A stretch of DNA of 64,000 nucleotides from Molossus alvarezi (taxonomy: Eukaryota; Chordata; Mammalia; Chiroptera; Molossidae), in assembly GCA_037176705.1 (NCBI GenBank), contig CM073898.1:42075488-42139487 (forward strand), written 5' to 3'. Below, one piece after another: positions 10,880 to 21,650 of this stretch. The first letter of the stretch is position 1, and the number at the start of each line of letters is the position of its first letter. A model generated the notes under the pieces. It was not told the DNA's origin. It searched no databases and saw only the letters and a program-made list of their open reading frames with translations. Both the position numbers and the translations under genes were made by a program.

Positions 10880-12410
10880 AGACAGTGTAGGAGAAAAAGG
10901 AAGAATTTTCCCTCTGAAGACTTCTCCAGAAGCCACTGGAAAACCATGGAACAATGTCATAGACAGGGCAGCCCTATATTAAGGTCCTTTTGTTAAGCTC
11001 TTCTAGGTTGAAATTCAAAACAAATGGTTCCTAAGCTGAATTATCTTTGTAGAAAAGTGCAGCAGTGAGGTAGACCTGGCCTTAGAGGTGGTTGATGCTG
11101 GATGAACTTCTGATGACAGAAGGTCCTGAGCCCTTGATAGAGACAACTCGGGTGATGTCTGGAGTCTCCTGTTGGTCTCCCTTTGAGCTGGAAGGGGGTG
11201 AGAGGCTTTCTGTGGATGTGACTACATAAGCAGAGAAGTTAAACATCAGGGATGGGTAAAGGAGAGGTACAGATGGAAACCGGGAGTAAGGCTCAGAGAA
11301 GACACTGCAAGCGGAGACAGTATGAGTGAAACAGACCATGGGAAGCACGGAAGGTGGCAGAGGCAGAAACACACAAACTGGGACCCCAATTAAGGAGGCA
11401 GATGGGATAAAGCATAAAAATGTAGCAGAGGTGGGAACTGAGCCAAAGTAAGAGACAGTAAAGGAGAGTGAGGAAGGGAAATACAGGCAGCAGGGAGGTT
11501 TAAGGTAGAGATGAACACAAAGAAACAATAATAGCAAGTGAGAGTGTGGTCAGGACAAAGGGAATTCTTAGTGGGTTCTCTGAGAGCCTGGAGCACAGGA
11601 GAAGTTATTTTTAAAAAAGGTACAAACACTGAAGGAGGAAAAAAGAAAAGAAACTAAAAAAAGATAAATTCTTCTTTTAAAACACAGGTAAAATAATGTA
11701 TAAGAAGCCTCCTTTAGCCAAGGAAGCACAAGTGTCTGGAATACGGTGGAAGTGAGAGAAATGAAAGAATGGATGTCATGTTTCCATCCCTTTAAGAGAA
11801 AGAAGAAATATTAACCATAGAGACACCCCTACCTAATTGCTAGTTGAATAGTAGAGAAAGAATAAGCCAGGAGAAGAACAAGAAGTATACAGTTTAGGTA
11901 ATTTCTTGCCTGGGACCCTATATTGAGAACCAAATGCATTCATTGAATCCATTTTGGGGATATCCTACTCTGTTTTTTGCTCTGTACTATATGGTATGTT
12001 GTACTGATGGACTTAAAGTCATAAGAAACATGTGCAGCCCATGTGTAATTAACTATAGCACCTGATGGTATATTAGATAAGGAAAAAAAAAAACTCTGAC
12101 ACATCATAACATTTCCAATTTGCCAATGTTCCTTATTAACAAACTTTATTATCAAGGTTGGGAGTGGGATGGAGGGAGGATAAACCTTGGATTGATGCTT
12201 ATTTATGGGTTTCTACTACTCTTGAGATCCCTTTTCCAATGACCACCATCAACTAAGAAAGGGATTTCATATATAAGTGGGCTGGTAGAGAAACCTTTAT
12301 GCTGATATGAAATAGGTAAGCCAGAACCAGGCTTCAATTATAATAGTGCCAAATATAATGTAATAAAATGATACCAAAGAATTTTATTGTTGTTGGCTAT
12401 TTCTGTTAGT
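10880..12410. other. unique, purine-rich block
   Basis: No repeat recognised. The strand is rich in A and G at 11100-11640, so the complement is pyrimidine-rich and keeps a ~150-codon frame open (11082-11537, minus). Its last ~45 codons, after a possible splice acceptor, are listed as a weak finding. No known protein recognised. Confidence 0.4.
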
Positions 12411-12425
12411 CTCATCACAATTTCT

Positions 12426-12685
12426 TTTTTTTTATTTTTTATCCTCACCCGAGGACATTTTTTGTTCAGATAGAGAGGGAGGGAGAGAGAGGAAGAGAGA
12501 GAGAGAGGAAGAGAGAGAGAGAGAAACATCGACATGAAAGGGACACATCGAGTGGCTGCCACCCGCACGACCAACCAGGGCCGGGGACAAACAGCAACTG
12601 AGGTACGTGCCCTTAGCGGGAACCGAACCCGGGTCTCTCGGGACCGCAGGCCTACGCTCTAACCGCTGAGCCAAACCGGCCAGGG
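12426..12685 (-). mobile_element. VES-type SINE, young copy
   Basis: Clean antisense copy: 'atcctcacccgaggacat', 'ttgttcagatagag', (GA)-rich zone, 'gacacatcgagtggctgcc', 'gccggggacaaac', 'cgggaaccgaacccgggtc', 'gctgagccaaaccggccag'. A perfect 15-bp duplication, ctcatcacaatttct, lies at 12411-12425 and 12686-12700. Little decay of CpG sites, so a recent insertion. Confidence 0.96.
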
Positions 12686-12700
12686 CTCATCACAATTTCT

Positions 12701-13684
12701 GTAATTAACATATTTGTATTTGTGGTTAAAACATAAGCCAGAACTAATAAGAGATCATAAGCTTGTATTTTATAAGCTGCTTTTATGCACAAGCCTTGGG
12801 AATTTTGAGATGTTTTAGCTACTTTATGATGTAATCATTATTCTCTTCAGGCTTCAACTCACAAATATTGAATTTATTTTTGTTTCTTTAGCCAGTTTTC
12901 AAATTATCTTGCTCTTAACCATTATCAATGAGCAAAGAAAGTAGCAAAAGATTTTTGTTATTAATTATTTCCTTTCCCCTGTGTTACAAAATCCCTAGTT
13001 CATCCCATGTACTTGCCTAAGAAGGGCAAAACCAAGTGACAAAAGTCCAGAAAGTTAAGAACAACCAGTATACCAATCATCAGTGCAGACCACTCCTAGT
13101 CTAACACCAAACCAAGACACATTGCAGTGTATAAAAATGCCACTCTTCCATCTTATAACTGGTTTTCAAAATATGTGACCAGGATATGGTTTTAGACCTC
13201 TTCATGCCTCTTCCTACTCAGTCCCATTATGCACAAGTCCACATGTCACCCTATTTCAACAAACTTAAACAGCTACTGGGCAAAGACAGATTTGGTTTTT
13301 CCCCAAATGCCCATATGTCTACGCCATGCAGATGCATGTGTGACTGAAGAAGATATGTAACGCATTAAATGCCTGGACGTTCTGAGTGTGTTGGCTTGTG
13401 TTTTGATGGCATTGTTACTTAACTGGGCACTCCTCTAGCTCAGGCCTAGCTTTTTAGCTTACCTTTAGCAAAATTCATAAATGTTACATCCTTTCGTTTA
13501 CCAAAAAGCTACCATATTTATAATTAAGAAACAGGAAAATATCAGGAGACAACCATTTCCAGTTGCCTTGTGTTTCTCTCAGAAAGGAGCTGAGTTTGTC
13601 AAAGAGAAGCCAGGTTTTTAACCAAAGGGTCCATATCCTACAGACCAATGAAATGCACGTTTCGCTCCTGAATTCATTAGTGAG
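12701..13684. other. unique sequence, no gene seen
   Basis: No repeat or coding signal recognised. Confidence 0.45.
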
Positions 13685-13745
13685 ATGAGAATATAGTCCC
13701 AGCCTTCACGAGTTCCTCCTGTCCTGGGGAAGACAGACCTTGACA
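13685..13745 (-). mobile_element. possible L2 fragment
   Basis: 'atatagtcccagccttcacg' and 'tcctgtcctggggaagacag acct' resemble the antisense L2 3' region. Very short. Confidence 0.4.
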
Positions 13746-14607
13746 TGCCCTGCTCAGTGATGCCCCCGGCTGCAGGGGCAGCAGCAGTGCATTCTGGGAG
13801 CGGACAGCAGGGGCAACAGGAAGAGGAGCCTTGAACATGTTCTCAACAAATATGCAAACTTCTCTCAAAAGTGTGTGGCAGTGGCAGTGGAGGACAAGTT
13901 GATGTCATTATATTCCTTTTAGAGGAAGAAGAAAAAAAAACCCCAAGACTCAGAAAAAACTGGAAATAAACTTTTCCACAGCCATCATACAGAGCTGAGA
14001 TTAGAACCGTTTCTGAAGGCACAGTGACTCAGCCTAACAAAATAGATGTGCTGTTCCAGCACTGCCTGGCAGAAAGCCCTCCTTGCCATGAGCAGAAAAG
14101 ATGCTACATCTTGTTTCATATTCAAAATATGTTATATAACCCAGTTGGAATTCACTGAAACTATGTTCTCACTTCATTCCAGACCCTTAAGGGACACCTG
14201 GAAGTGAATTGTGGGCAACGGGTGACCTGTTTTTCTATTTGGCTTTTCTTTTTCAAAGTAAGCTCTTTTTCTTGACGTCCCTGTGTGTGCTAAGGTGGCT
14301 ACCATTTCCCTGCTGAACAAAAGCAGAGGGTCAGAACCAACCATGAAGCCTTTCTTTCCCTCCAGTCTATACCCATATCCTAAGGTTTACTTGCTCTTGG
14401 AATGTCACACACCCAGAAACACACTCATCTCACCTTTTCTAGCTCCTGTCCCACCACTCATATCGTGACACTCTGACTCCTTCAGTGGTATCCTACTTGC
14501 TCCCCTCTAAGCTCTTCTGATTCACACTCTCTGATTTGACATCCTACAATTTTCCTGTCATCAAAATAATCCACTTCAATGCCAACATCTTAAAGTTTCT
14601 CTTTCAC

Positions 14608-14609
<2 letters not shown>
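13746..14609. other. unique sequence, no gene seen
   Basis: No repeat or coding signal recognised apart from short unremarkable frames. Confidence 0.4.

Positions 14610-14653
<44 letters not shown>
14610..14653. repeat. (AC)n microsatellite
   Basis: About 22 uninterrupted AC units. Confidence 0.98.
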
Positions 14654-14654
<1 letters not shown>

Positions 14655-14834
14655 TTGGACATGGCTCCACCTCAGTTTCTTGAGAGCGCTCTTGATTGCT
14701 CCAACTGCTCACATTTTCCTTCTCTGAACGCTCTCGGACCTTATAAGCCATACTGCTACTGTGGCTCTCCCCTTGTTAGAGCTGGTTGGTTGGGAAATAC
14801 TGTTTCTGTACACCTATGTGTTAAATCTTCCCAA

Positions 14835-15000
14835 GTAGTCATCAGGGTTTAATATATGCCAGTAATTTTAAGAAATGCCTTACTTATATTATTGTAATAA
14901 AATCATGAGTCAGCATTCCATTTTCAAATGAGAAAATCAAGGTCCAGAGACAATAAATTCCTAAAGAACCTAAAGCCACATAGCTAGTTAGCTCAGTTCT
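14835..15000 (-). mobile_element. MIR SINE (ancient)
   Basis: Antisense MIR: 'attccattttcaaatgagaa', 'aatcaaggtccagagacaa', 'aaagccacatagctagttag'. Diverged; the tRNA-like end is missing. Confidence 0.75.
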
Positions 15001-15658
15001 GTTGGGTGGCAGCTCCTCGAGGCCTCCATTGCAATATTATACTGTAAACACTCTGATGAAAAGGACTATACTTCAGGCCTCTTTAGAACCCACCAACAGT
15101 TAACATGGTGCAAATTCATAATAGATATCTATTAATGCAGTGTTTGATTTTAAGGGTGGTCTGTAACCTCAGTTTTAAAAGAGAGAATAATGAATAGAGT
15201 TTAAGCCAATGACAGGCTGTGAATGTCTGACTACATTTAGTCTGCAATTGTACACATCTGTTTATATTCAGAAATACACACCTGTTTTTATTACTAAGAA
15301 GGTACACAAACGCTGATTTGTCTATGCCTGGCAGAGGGAAAATCTTAGAAACTACAATTGTCAGTGAACAAAAGGAATCCTCAGTTTTACCTGTTATACC
15401 TTTCCTCCCCACCATTAGAGTTGGGCTCAGGGTACTGCACACATCTTCCAGTTTAGCTTTAACATCGAGGATGGTGACACCAAGACTGAGAATTTACATG
15501 GAACAACTCTTTGGGAACTGGTCCTCCCAAAAGCCCTCCACTATTTTGCTTCCCAGGTGGCCTCAGTGAGAAGTGGGGACTTGTGTGGTCATTGTACCAG
15601 AGAGAGAGAAGTGGCAAATCCTGCTTGAGACAAGTTCCTTCACATATATAGTCTTAAA
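15001..15658. other. unique sequence, no gene seen
   Basis: No family recognised. Two short opposed frames overlap near 15318-15442, without domains. Confidence 0.4.
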
Positions 15659-15765
15659 GCACACACACACACACACACACGTGTGTGTGTGGGGTGTGTG
15701 TGTGTATACATATACATATGCATATGCATATACATATGTATACCACTATATATATATATACCACT
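15659..15765. repeat. (AC)n-(GT)n-(TA/CA)n compound palindromic repeat
   Basis: An (AC)10 run meets a (GT)5 run at 15680/15681, giving a perfect palindrome around that point. Then come (TG)n, TATACATA/CATATGCATA repeats that are themselves nearly palindromic, and (TA)5. Confidence 0.95.
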
Positions 15766-17149
15766 TTAATTCTACCAGGTGAGAAACAGGAGCATTAAGC
15801 ATGGAGTTCCTCAAAACACTGAAGGGAGATATGACTTGCTTCAAGTTTAAAAAGTTCGTGTCTGCACAGCCAGTGATTAAGGAAATTTTTTATAAACCTC
15901 AGAGACTCTGTGAAGATTCTGGCTACTGAGAATGTCAGTCTCTGAGATGAAAGATAACAAGAGTCAGGTTAAAGAACAATGTTTGCATCTTCACTATGTG
16001 GGTTCAAGAAGCTGTAGCCCTAGAGTTAGCTAATATTATGCAAGCTTTGAAAAGAGAGATGTTTTTGTGACTAGGATAACCTAGGGAGAATAAAAAGTCT
16101 GATTTGATGAAAAGCTTCTGGTAAAATTAGAACCTGCTTCTATGCTTGTTCAAGGAAAATAGGAAGTAATGAAAATTAAAAGAGCGGCAGAGGAATCTGG
16201 CAAAAATCCTGACAAGATGGCAATCTAGAATTCAATAGAGTTGATTTTGTCTTTCTCTAAGGTTTTGTCAGTTTTTTTTTCCTTTCCATTCCTTTTTCTC
16301 TCTGTCTTTCTCAAATAGAGACATGTTTCTTAGTAAATTCATTACATGCACTATTTTCAGGCCGTGTATTTAAGCTTTTAAAGAAGAGACTCTTGCATTG
16401 AGCAATGGGGAGACTATCCTCATTAACAATCCATCAACAACAGTTAATTCTGGGTGCTAACTTAATTCAAGGGGCAGACTAAGGTTCTAGGGAGAGGAGA
16501 AGTGATTTTAGACAAGCTTGAAGGATCTAGCCTGGCAGATGACATTTGTCTGGGTATCATGATTTGGAAACTGTTCATTATATAAAGATTCAGGAATAGA
16601 ACCTGTACAGTGACATGTTTAACACGGGAGGGGTGGAAAGACAGGGGCTGGGGCCAGAGGCCATGACTGAAGTGCGTTACTCACTGAGGACAGTTACTAT
16701 CAACATCAGGAGACATGCAGTTAACCAATTCAAACAGCACAGGATTCATTAACTGATTAGATCTACTGGGGGCCATACTCTGTACTCCCCAGATTTCAGA
16801 GTGCAATACAGATACAGACCAGGCCAGACCCAGTGGACCAAACTAGAGTCTAAAATCAAAGCTAAGGGTACAAGAGCAAAACCAATGGAGAAAAGAGAGG
16901 TGAAGAAGTCTTATCCTAGAACTTTTCGAAAAACATTGCCAGGTTGCCATTAACCAACGTACTATAAAATGGTGTTCTTAGTTTAGAGAATCAATGTCTT
17001 ATTTCTGGGCAGGTTAGAACAGGCTAGAGTTCAGTCTGATTCTGCAAGCTGGGATCACCCCGGGTCACTGAGGACCTTCCCTAGCATGCAGGGAAGAAAT
17101 CACATCATGGAAACATGTGCACTACTGGGACTTCTAACAGTGGTGTCGT
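15766..17149. other. unique sequence, no gene seen
   Basis: No repeat recognised and no frame of note on either strand. Confidence 0.45.
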
Positions 17150-17320
17150 AAGGGGTAGTGATAAGGATGAAGCACCTAGGACAGTGCCTGCTGCATACTT
17201 TAGTCTGCATTGGAATCTTTATCTTGCAGTTACTGGTTGTATGACCTTGGGTAAACCACAGCCCCTCTGAGGTCAGTGTCTACATTTCTATAATGGGTAT
17301 CATAGCACCTTCTGTGCCTG
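17150..17320 (+). mobile_element. MIR-like fragments
   Basis: 'actggttgtatgaccttggg', 'aaaccacagcccctctgagg', 'tctataatgggtatcatag' match the MIR core (17225-17320). Just upstream, 'cacctaggacagtgcctgct' looks like a MIR 3' end, so two MIRs may abut. Confidence 0.75.
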
Positions 17321-17755
17321 CCCTTGGTCCTTCTGTCCTCAGATGCATTTTCTGCCTTTCTCATCTCTGCTCTCTGTTGCAGGGAGCTGACCCTGCAACT
17401 GTGTGTCTCTGTTTTCTGGCTGATGGGAGGCACTGGTGGGAGAATGGAGAGCAGGGGTAAGAGGGATGTCAGGATATTTCTCTTGTGGTCTCTCAGACTT
17501 GGCTAGAAGTAGCTGTGTCTCTTCTGTGGTTCTAGTTCCGTCTGAGATCTGGTAATTCTATTTTCTTACTTTTCTTGTCTATATGAGGTTGCCTCACTAC
17601 CCCATTTGGCTTCTCAACTCTTGCATTACCTGTATCAATTCACTATCTTACATCCTCTGTGCCAGCAGTTCTCTGTCTTAAGTATTCTCCGATATAAATA
17701 TTAAGAAAGTTTCCTTTTTTTCTGCTTGAATTCTGACCAAGACACTTTCCTTACA
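17321..17755. other. unique sequence, no gene seen
   Basis: No family recognised. The frame at 17324-17506 has no domain. Confidence 0.4.
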
Positions 17756-17759
17756 GTGT

Positions 17760-17840
17760 TCTTATAAGGGCCAGTGATAATTGCAGACATGAAGCATCTG
17801 GTACAGTGCCTGATGAATAGTAAAGTGCTCAGATATTTGC
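17760..17840 (+). mobile_element. MIR 3'-end fragment
   Basis: 'ttataagggccagtgataat', 'gcatctggtacagtgcctga', 'tgaatagtaaagtgctcag' match the MIR 3' end, similar to the piece at 17150-17190. Confidence 0.65.
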
Positions 17841-18559
17841 CAAATTGCTATGGATGTTGAAGGAAGATCTGATTTATGTTAGCCCCTTGGGTCCCTATTT
17901 TAGGCTCCATCCCCAGTTGTTCTTCATTGTGCGCTAATTCTGCATGACATTTGTTTGCAGCTTAGCTTAGTATTTCTAGCTTAGTATGTGAGGTTAGATA
18001 ATATTTTTAAACTAATGTTTTATTCCTATTATGGCCATAAGTATGCTAAGAAAAAACAAACCCTAGTTAAATGTTTGTTGGTTTAATGCTTATTGCTGAA
18101 AGTCTTGATGTTCACATGTCTTTCTTTCTCCATTCTTATGGTAGTTTATGAGGGTACCCTGTTTCCCAGGTAGTCTGAGGTTGGGCATACCCTCCTTGAG
18201 CCCACCTGATGCTTTCTCACACAGCCTGAGGGTCTCCTGCAGGAGCCCATGGCAGTTGTAACAGACCCTGGAAATCTGCCCCAGGCCAGGTTTTTTTTCC
18301 CATAGTATGTGCATCAGTGTGTTCACCTAGAGAAATAAGAGCAGTGCATTGTCATTATTACTTATAGGTGCCTTTTCCTCCTATGGGCTACCATGCGAGC
18401 CTTTGCCTAGAAGCACAATTAGTATCCCTTCACTGCACATTCCATTGTTAAAACTCAGATGTGTGGAATAAGTCTTTCAACCACCATTCTTCCTTAAGAT
18501 AAACACTCTTTCCTTGAGAATTAAGATACTGATTCTGATATCCGTCTGTGTCATTTTTG
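17841..18559. other. unique sequence, no gene seen
   Basis: No repeat recognised. A 78-codon minus frame at 18090-18326 has no recognisable domain. Confidence 0.4.
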
Positions 18560-18625
18560 GATGATATCTAACCTCTTTGAGTCACAGTGTCCTCATCTGT
18601 AGATCTTGTAAAATAGCTCCTTCCA
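18560..18625 (+). mobile_element. MIR core fragment
   Basis: 'atctaacctctttgagtcac' and 'agtgtcctcatctgtagatc' match the MIR core. Confidence 0.6.
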
Positions 18626-18654
18626 TTTTCAGAATCACAAGTATATATGAATTT

Positions 18655-19300
18655 TTTTTTTTTTTAATTTGGATCCAAGAATGCCAAGACCATTCAATGA
18701 GGAAAGGACAGCTTTCAACAAATGCTGCTGGAAAATCTGGATCGACACACACAAAAGAATGAACTTGGACCCTTACCTAACACCACAATAAAATTAACTC
18801 AAAATGGCTCAAAGACCAATATGTAAGGCCAAAAACTATAAGATTCTTAGAAGAAAACACAGGGCAAGAGCCCCGTGGCATTGGTTGTGACAATCATTTC
18901 CCGGAGATGACATGAAAGGCACTGGCCAACACACAAAAAATAGACAATTGGTTTTAATGAAAATTTAAAATTTCTGATCATCAAAATATCAACAGAGTAC
19001 AAAATAAACCCACAGATTAAGAGAAATTATTTTCAAACAATATTTCTGATAAAGATTAATATCCAGAATATATAGAGAAATCCTAAAATTCAACAACAAC
19101 CCACAACCCAATTCACAAAATGAGCCAATGTCAAATAGACATTTCTCCAAAGAAGATATAGGAATAGCCAATAAGCACATGGAAAGAGTCTCAACATCAC
19201 TAATTATTGGGGAAATGCAAATCAAAAGTGTAATAAGATACCACTTCACTCACATTAGGATGGCTACTGTAAAAAAAAAAAAGAAGAAGAAGAAGAAGGA

Positions 19301-19368
<68 letters not shown>

Positions 19369-19377
19369 AAGAAAGAA

Positions 19378-19432
<55 letters not shown>

Positions 19433-20080
19433 GTGGAGAAACTGTTAACATGTACACTGTTGGTGGACATGTAAAATGGTTTAGCAGCTGTGGAAAGTAG
19501 TATGGCAGTTTCTCTGAAAAATTTTAAAATAGAATTGCCATGTTTTCTTATATTTCCACTTGAGGGTATATACCAAATATCTGAAAGCAGGGTCTAGAAG
19601 AGATATTTGCACACATTATTCACAATAGCTAAAATGTGGAAGCAACCCAAGTGTGCATAATGGGTGAATGGGTAAGCAAAATGTGGTATATACATACAAT
19701 GGAATATTATTTAACTTTAAAAAGGAAGAAAATTCGACATATACAACAACATGGATGAACCTTGAGGAAATGCTAAATGAAATAAGCCAGTCACAAAAAG
19801 GATAGATCTATATGTTTCCACTCTTATATGAGGTACTTAAAGTAGTCAATTTTATAGAGACAGAAAGTAGGAATGGAGGTTGCCAGGGGCTGGGGAGAAG
19901 GGGTGAAGATTGGGGAGTTATTGTTTAATGGATAGAGTATTTAATCCCATAAGATGAAAAGGGTTAGGATGATGGAGGATGATGATGGTTGTATAACATT
20001 ATGAATGTATTTAATACCGCTGAACTATATACTTAAAATTAAAATGGTAAATTTTGATACCATAATTTTTTTTTAATTGA
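18655..20080 (+). mobile_element. L1M, end of ORF2 and 3' UTR
   Basis: 5'-truncated L1 in plus orientation. ORF2-derived landmarks: 'caacaaatgctgctggaaaa', 'agattcttagaagaaaacac', 'aatatccagaatatataga', 'ggaaatgcaaatcaaaag'. After the (GAAA)n expansion come 'ttcacaatagctaaaatgtg', 'gtatatacatacaatggaat', 'acaacaacatggatgaacct', 'ttgccaggggctggggag' and an A-rich end near 20075. Frames are broken throughout. Confidence 0.92.
19272..19432. repeat. (GAA)n-(GAAA)n-(GA)n expansion inside L1
   Basis: Pure-purine tract of about 160 bases starting from an A12 run in L1. It moves through GAA and GAAA into GA and back to GAAA, and replaces the normal L1 text between 'ggatggctactgt' and 'ggtggagaaact'. 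It accounts for the repetitive K/E/R and F/L/S frames on the two strands. Confidence 0.97.
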
Positions 20081-20089
20081 AAAGACTCC

Positions 20090-21095
20090 CAAGAAATCCA
20101 TGAAGTAAAAAGTAACCTCACTTGGAATGATCTGAAGACTCATAGATTGACTGGATGCATGAGGTTGAGTCTCAGAACTTTGTAGAACAGAGAAAGCCCC
20201 TTGGTCTCCACTGGCTCCTTGAGTAACCATTGTCCTGCTTCTTGTGTTGACTAGAAAACTGGAGAATTGCACAACTTTAGGCTCTGTGGAAGGTATGCAA
20301 TTAGACTAAAACATGGCTCTTGTCCTCAAGAAGGTTGTAGTTCAGTTGAAGAGAGATAATATACTTTCTTTCCTAGTTCATATTAGCTCTTCTGTCTTGC
20401 TTAGTTGCCGTAAAGAAAGGTCATGCCTCGCAAAGTTTGACCTATTTTTGTTTTTTATAGCAACAAGTCTGCAGATCACTGTTAACTGCCCTTACTCTTG
20501 CTAAAATTTCTCAAGTAATGGAGCAAAATCTAGATTTGGCAGTAAAAACAAATCCTGAGCTAAATTGTGAGCCAGCCATATAATGATGATAAAAGCTCAT
20601 CATTTAGGGCTAAGTTCTCAGTCTGTCTTGGACAGACTCACCAAAAGGGTCTCATCATAAAGGGAGGCATTTTTTCTTTTCCAGTAATTAACTTAGTGAA
20701 ATTTTCTATTTTTTCCTGTGTAAAACCCTGATCTCCAAACCTTTGGTGAGGTTCTATAAAAATTAAGGTCAATAATTTTGGAACCTAGCATTTGTGTTTT
20801 GTTTTGTTTTTCCTCTCTCTCTCCTTTGATCCTTCCCTGCTCTAAATAGGAAGCAGGAGACTCGCTTGTATGGAAATCCGCTCTGAGAACATTGCTGTGC
20901 ATGCTTCTTGTCCTTTAGAAGAAGGACTTTACAACATCAAGTCAGACTTAACAGAAATCCAAGGCAAATGAACTGGGTATAGAAACTACAGAGCCTTTCA
21001 TTGCTGGGTCCTCTAATTTGGAGCACTCAAGTCTAGATCAATGAAAATTCGGAGCATTCATGGAATCATCAAGATGGTTTAGATGGGGGCGGGGG
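20090..21095. other. unique, repeat-poor sequence
   Basis: No transposon or coding exon recognised. Start of a ~3.4 kb stretch (to 23490) without clear transposons. Confidence 0.45.
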
Positions 21096-21099
21096 AATG

Positions 21100-21650
21100 G
21101 GCAGGAGTGTGTGGGGGAATATACTTTTCCCATTTCGCAGCTCCACATTATATTCTTTGGTGATTCAGTGATGTTAACATTCAATGGCGTTCTTCTTCCA
21201 TCACACCACTTCTTTCCTTTTTCTCCTCCCCTTCCTTCTTTCTCTTTTCGCAGCTTATCTCCATCTGTAGCATCAGCAATAATTACTGTGGCATTGTTGC
21301 TTAGGCAGTTTGCAAGAGTCAGAAATGGGCCATAATTGAGGAGTTCATTACCAAGATCAGTTGGTTCCCTGATTACAGTGGCAAGGTGAAATATTTAACC
21401 TCGCCAAAAAGCGCCCGCCTGACTGTTTTCCAAGTCACCCACTTTTCACTCTTTTTTCATCTGAACCCCGATAAGCTTGTCAGCAAAATTAAAGGTATGT
21501 CATTCACATCGTGCCTGCATTGCAAAGGACTATAAACCTGTCAACCTCTTTGATGAAATAAAAGGGTTTTATTTATGATTCATGTAGGAATATGAGGTTA
21601 TTTTTATTCCGTCAGTACACTAATAATCAGACGAGGGCTCTGGAAATGAA
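21100..21650. promoter_or_regulatory. candidate conserved noncoding element (enhancer-like)
   Basis: Transposon-free sequence of even base composition. Several homeodomain-type cores are present: aataattact near 21280, cataattgag near 21331, taataatcag near 21622. Others resemble developmental enhancers: gaaatatttaacc, gataagcttgtcag, ataaacctgtcaacc, tttatttatgat. Retained CpGs (gccaaaaagcgcccgcc) stand out in a CpG-poor window. The enhancer reading is an inference from texture, with no alignment done. No reading frame fits it. Confidence 0.4.

Noticed and set aside
11390..11629. Second pyrimidine-rich minus frame beside 11082-11537
   Set aside because: Open mainly because the strand is purine-rich; composition, not coding, explains it.
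14610..15765. CRISPR-like repeats
   Set aside because: They are dinucleotide microsatellites; there is no repeat-spacer structure, and the DNA is mammalian.
19128..19470. Lysine/glutamate- or phenylalanine/leucine-rich proteins
   Set aside because: These are translations of the (GAAA)n tract inside an L1.
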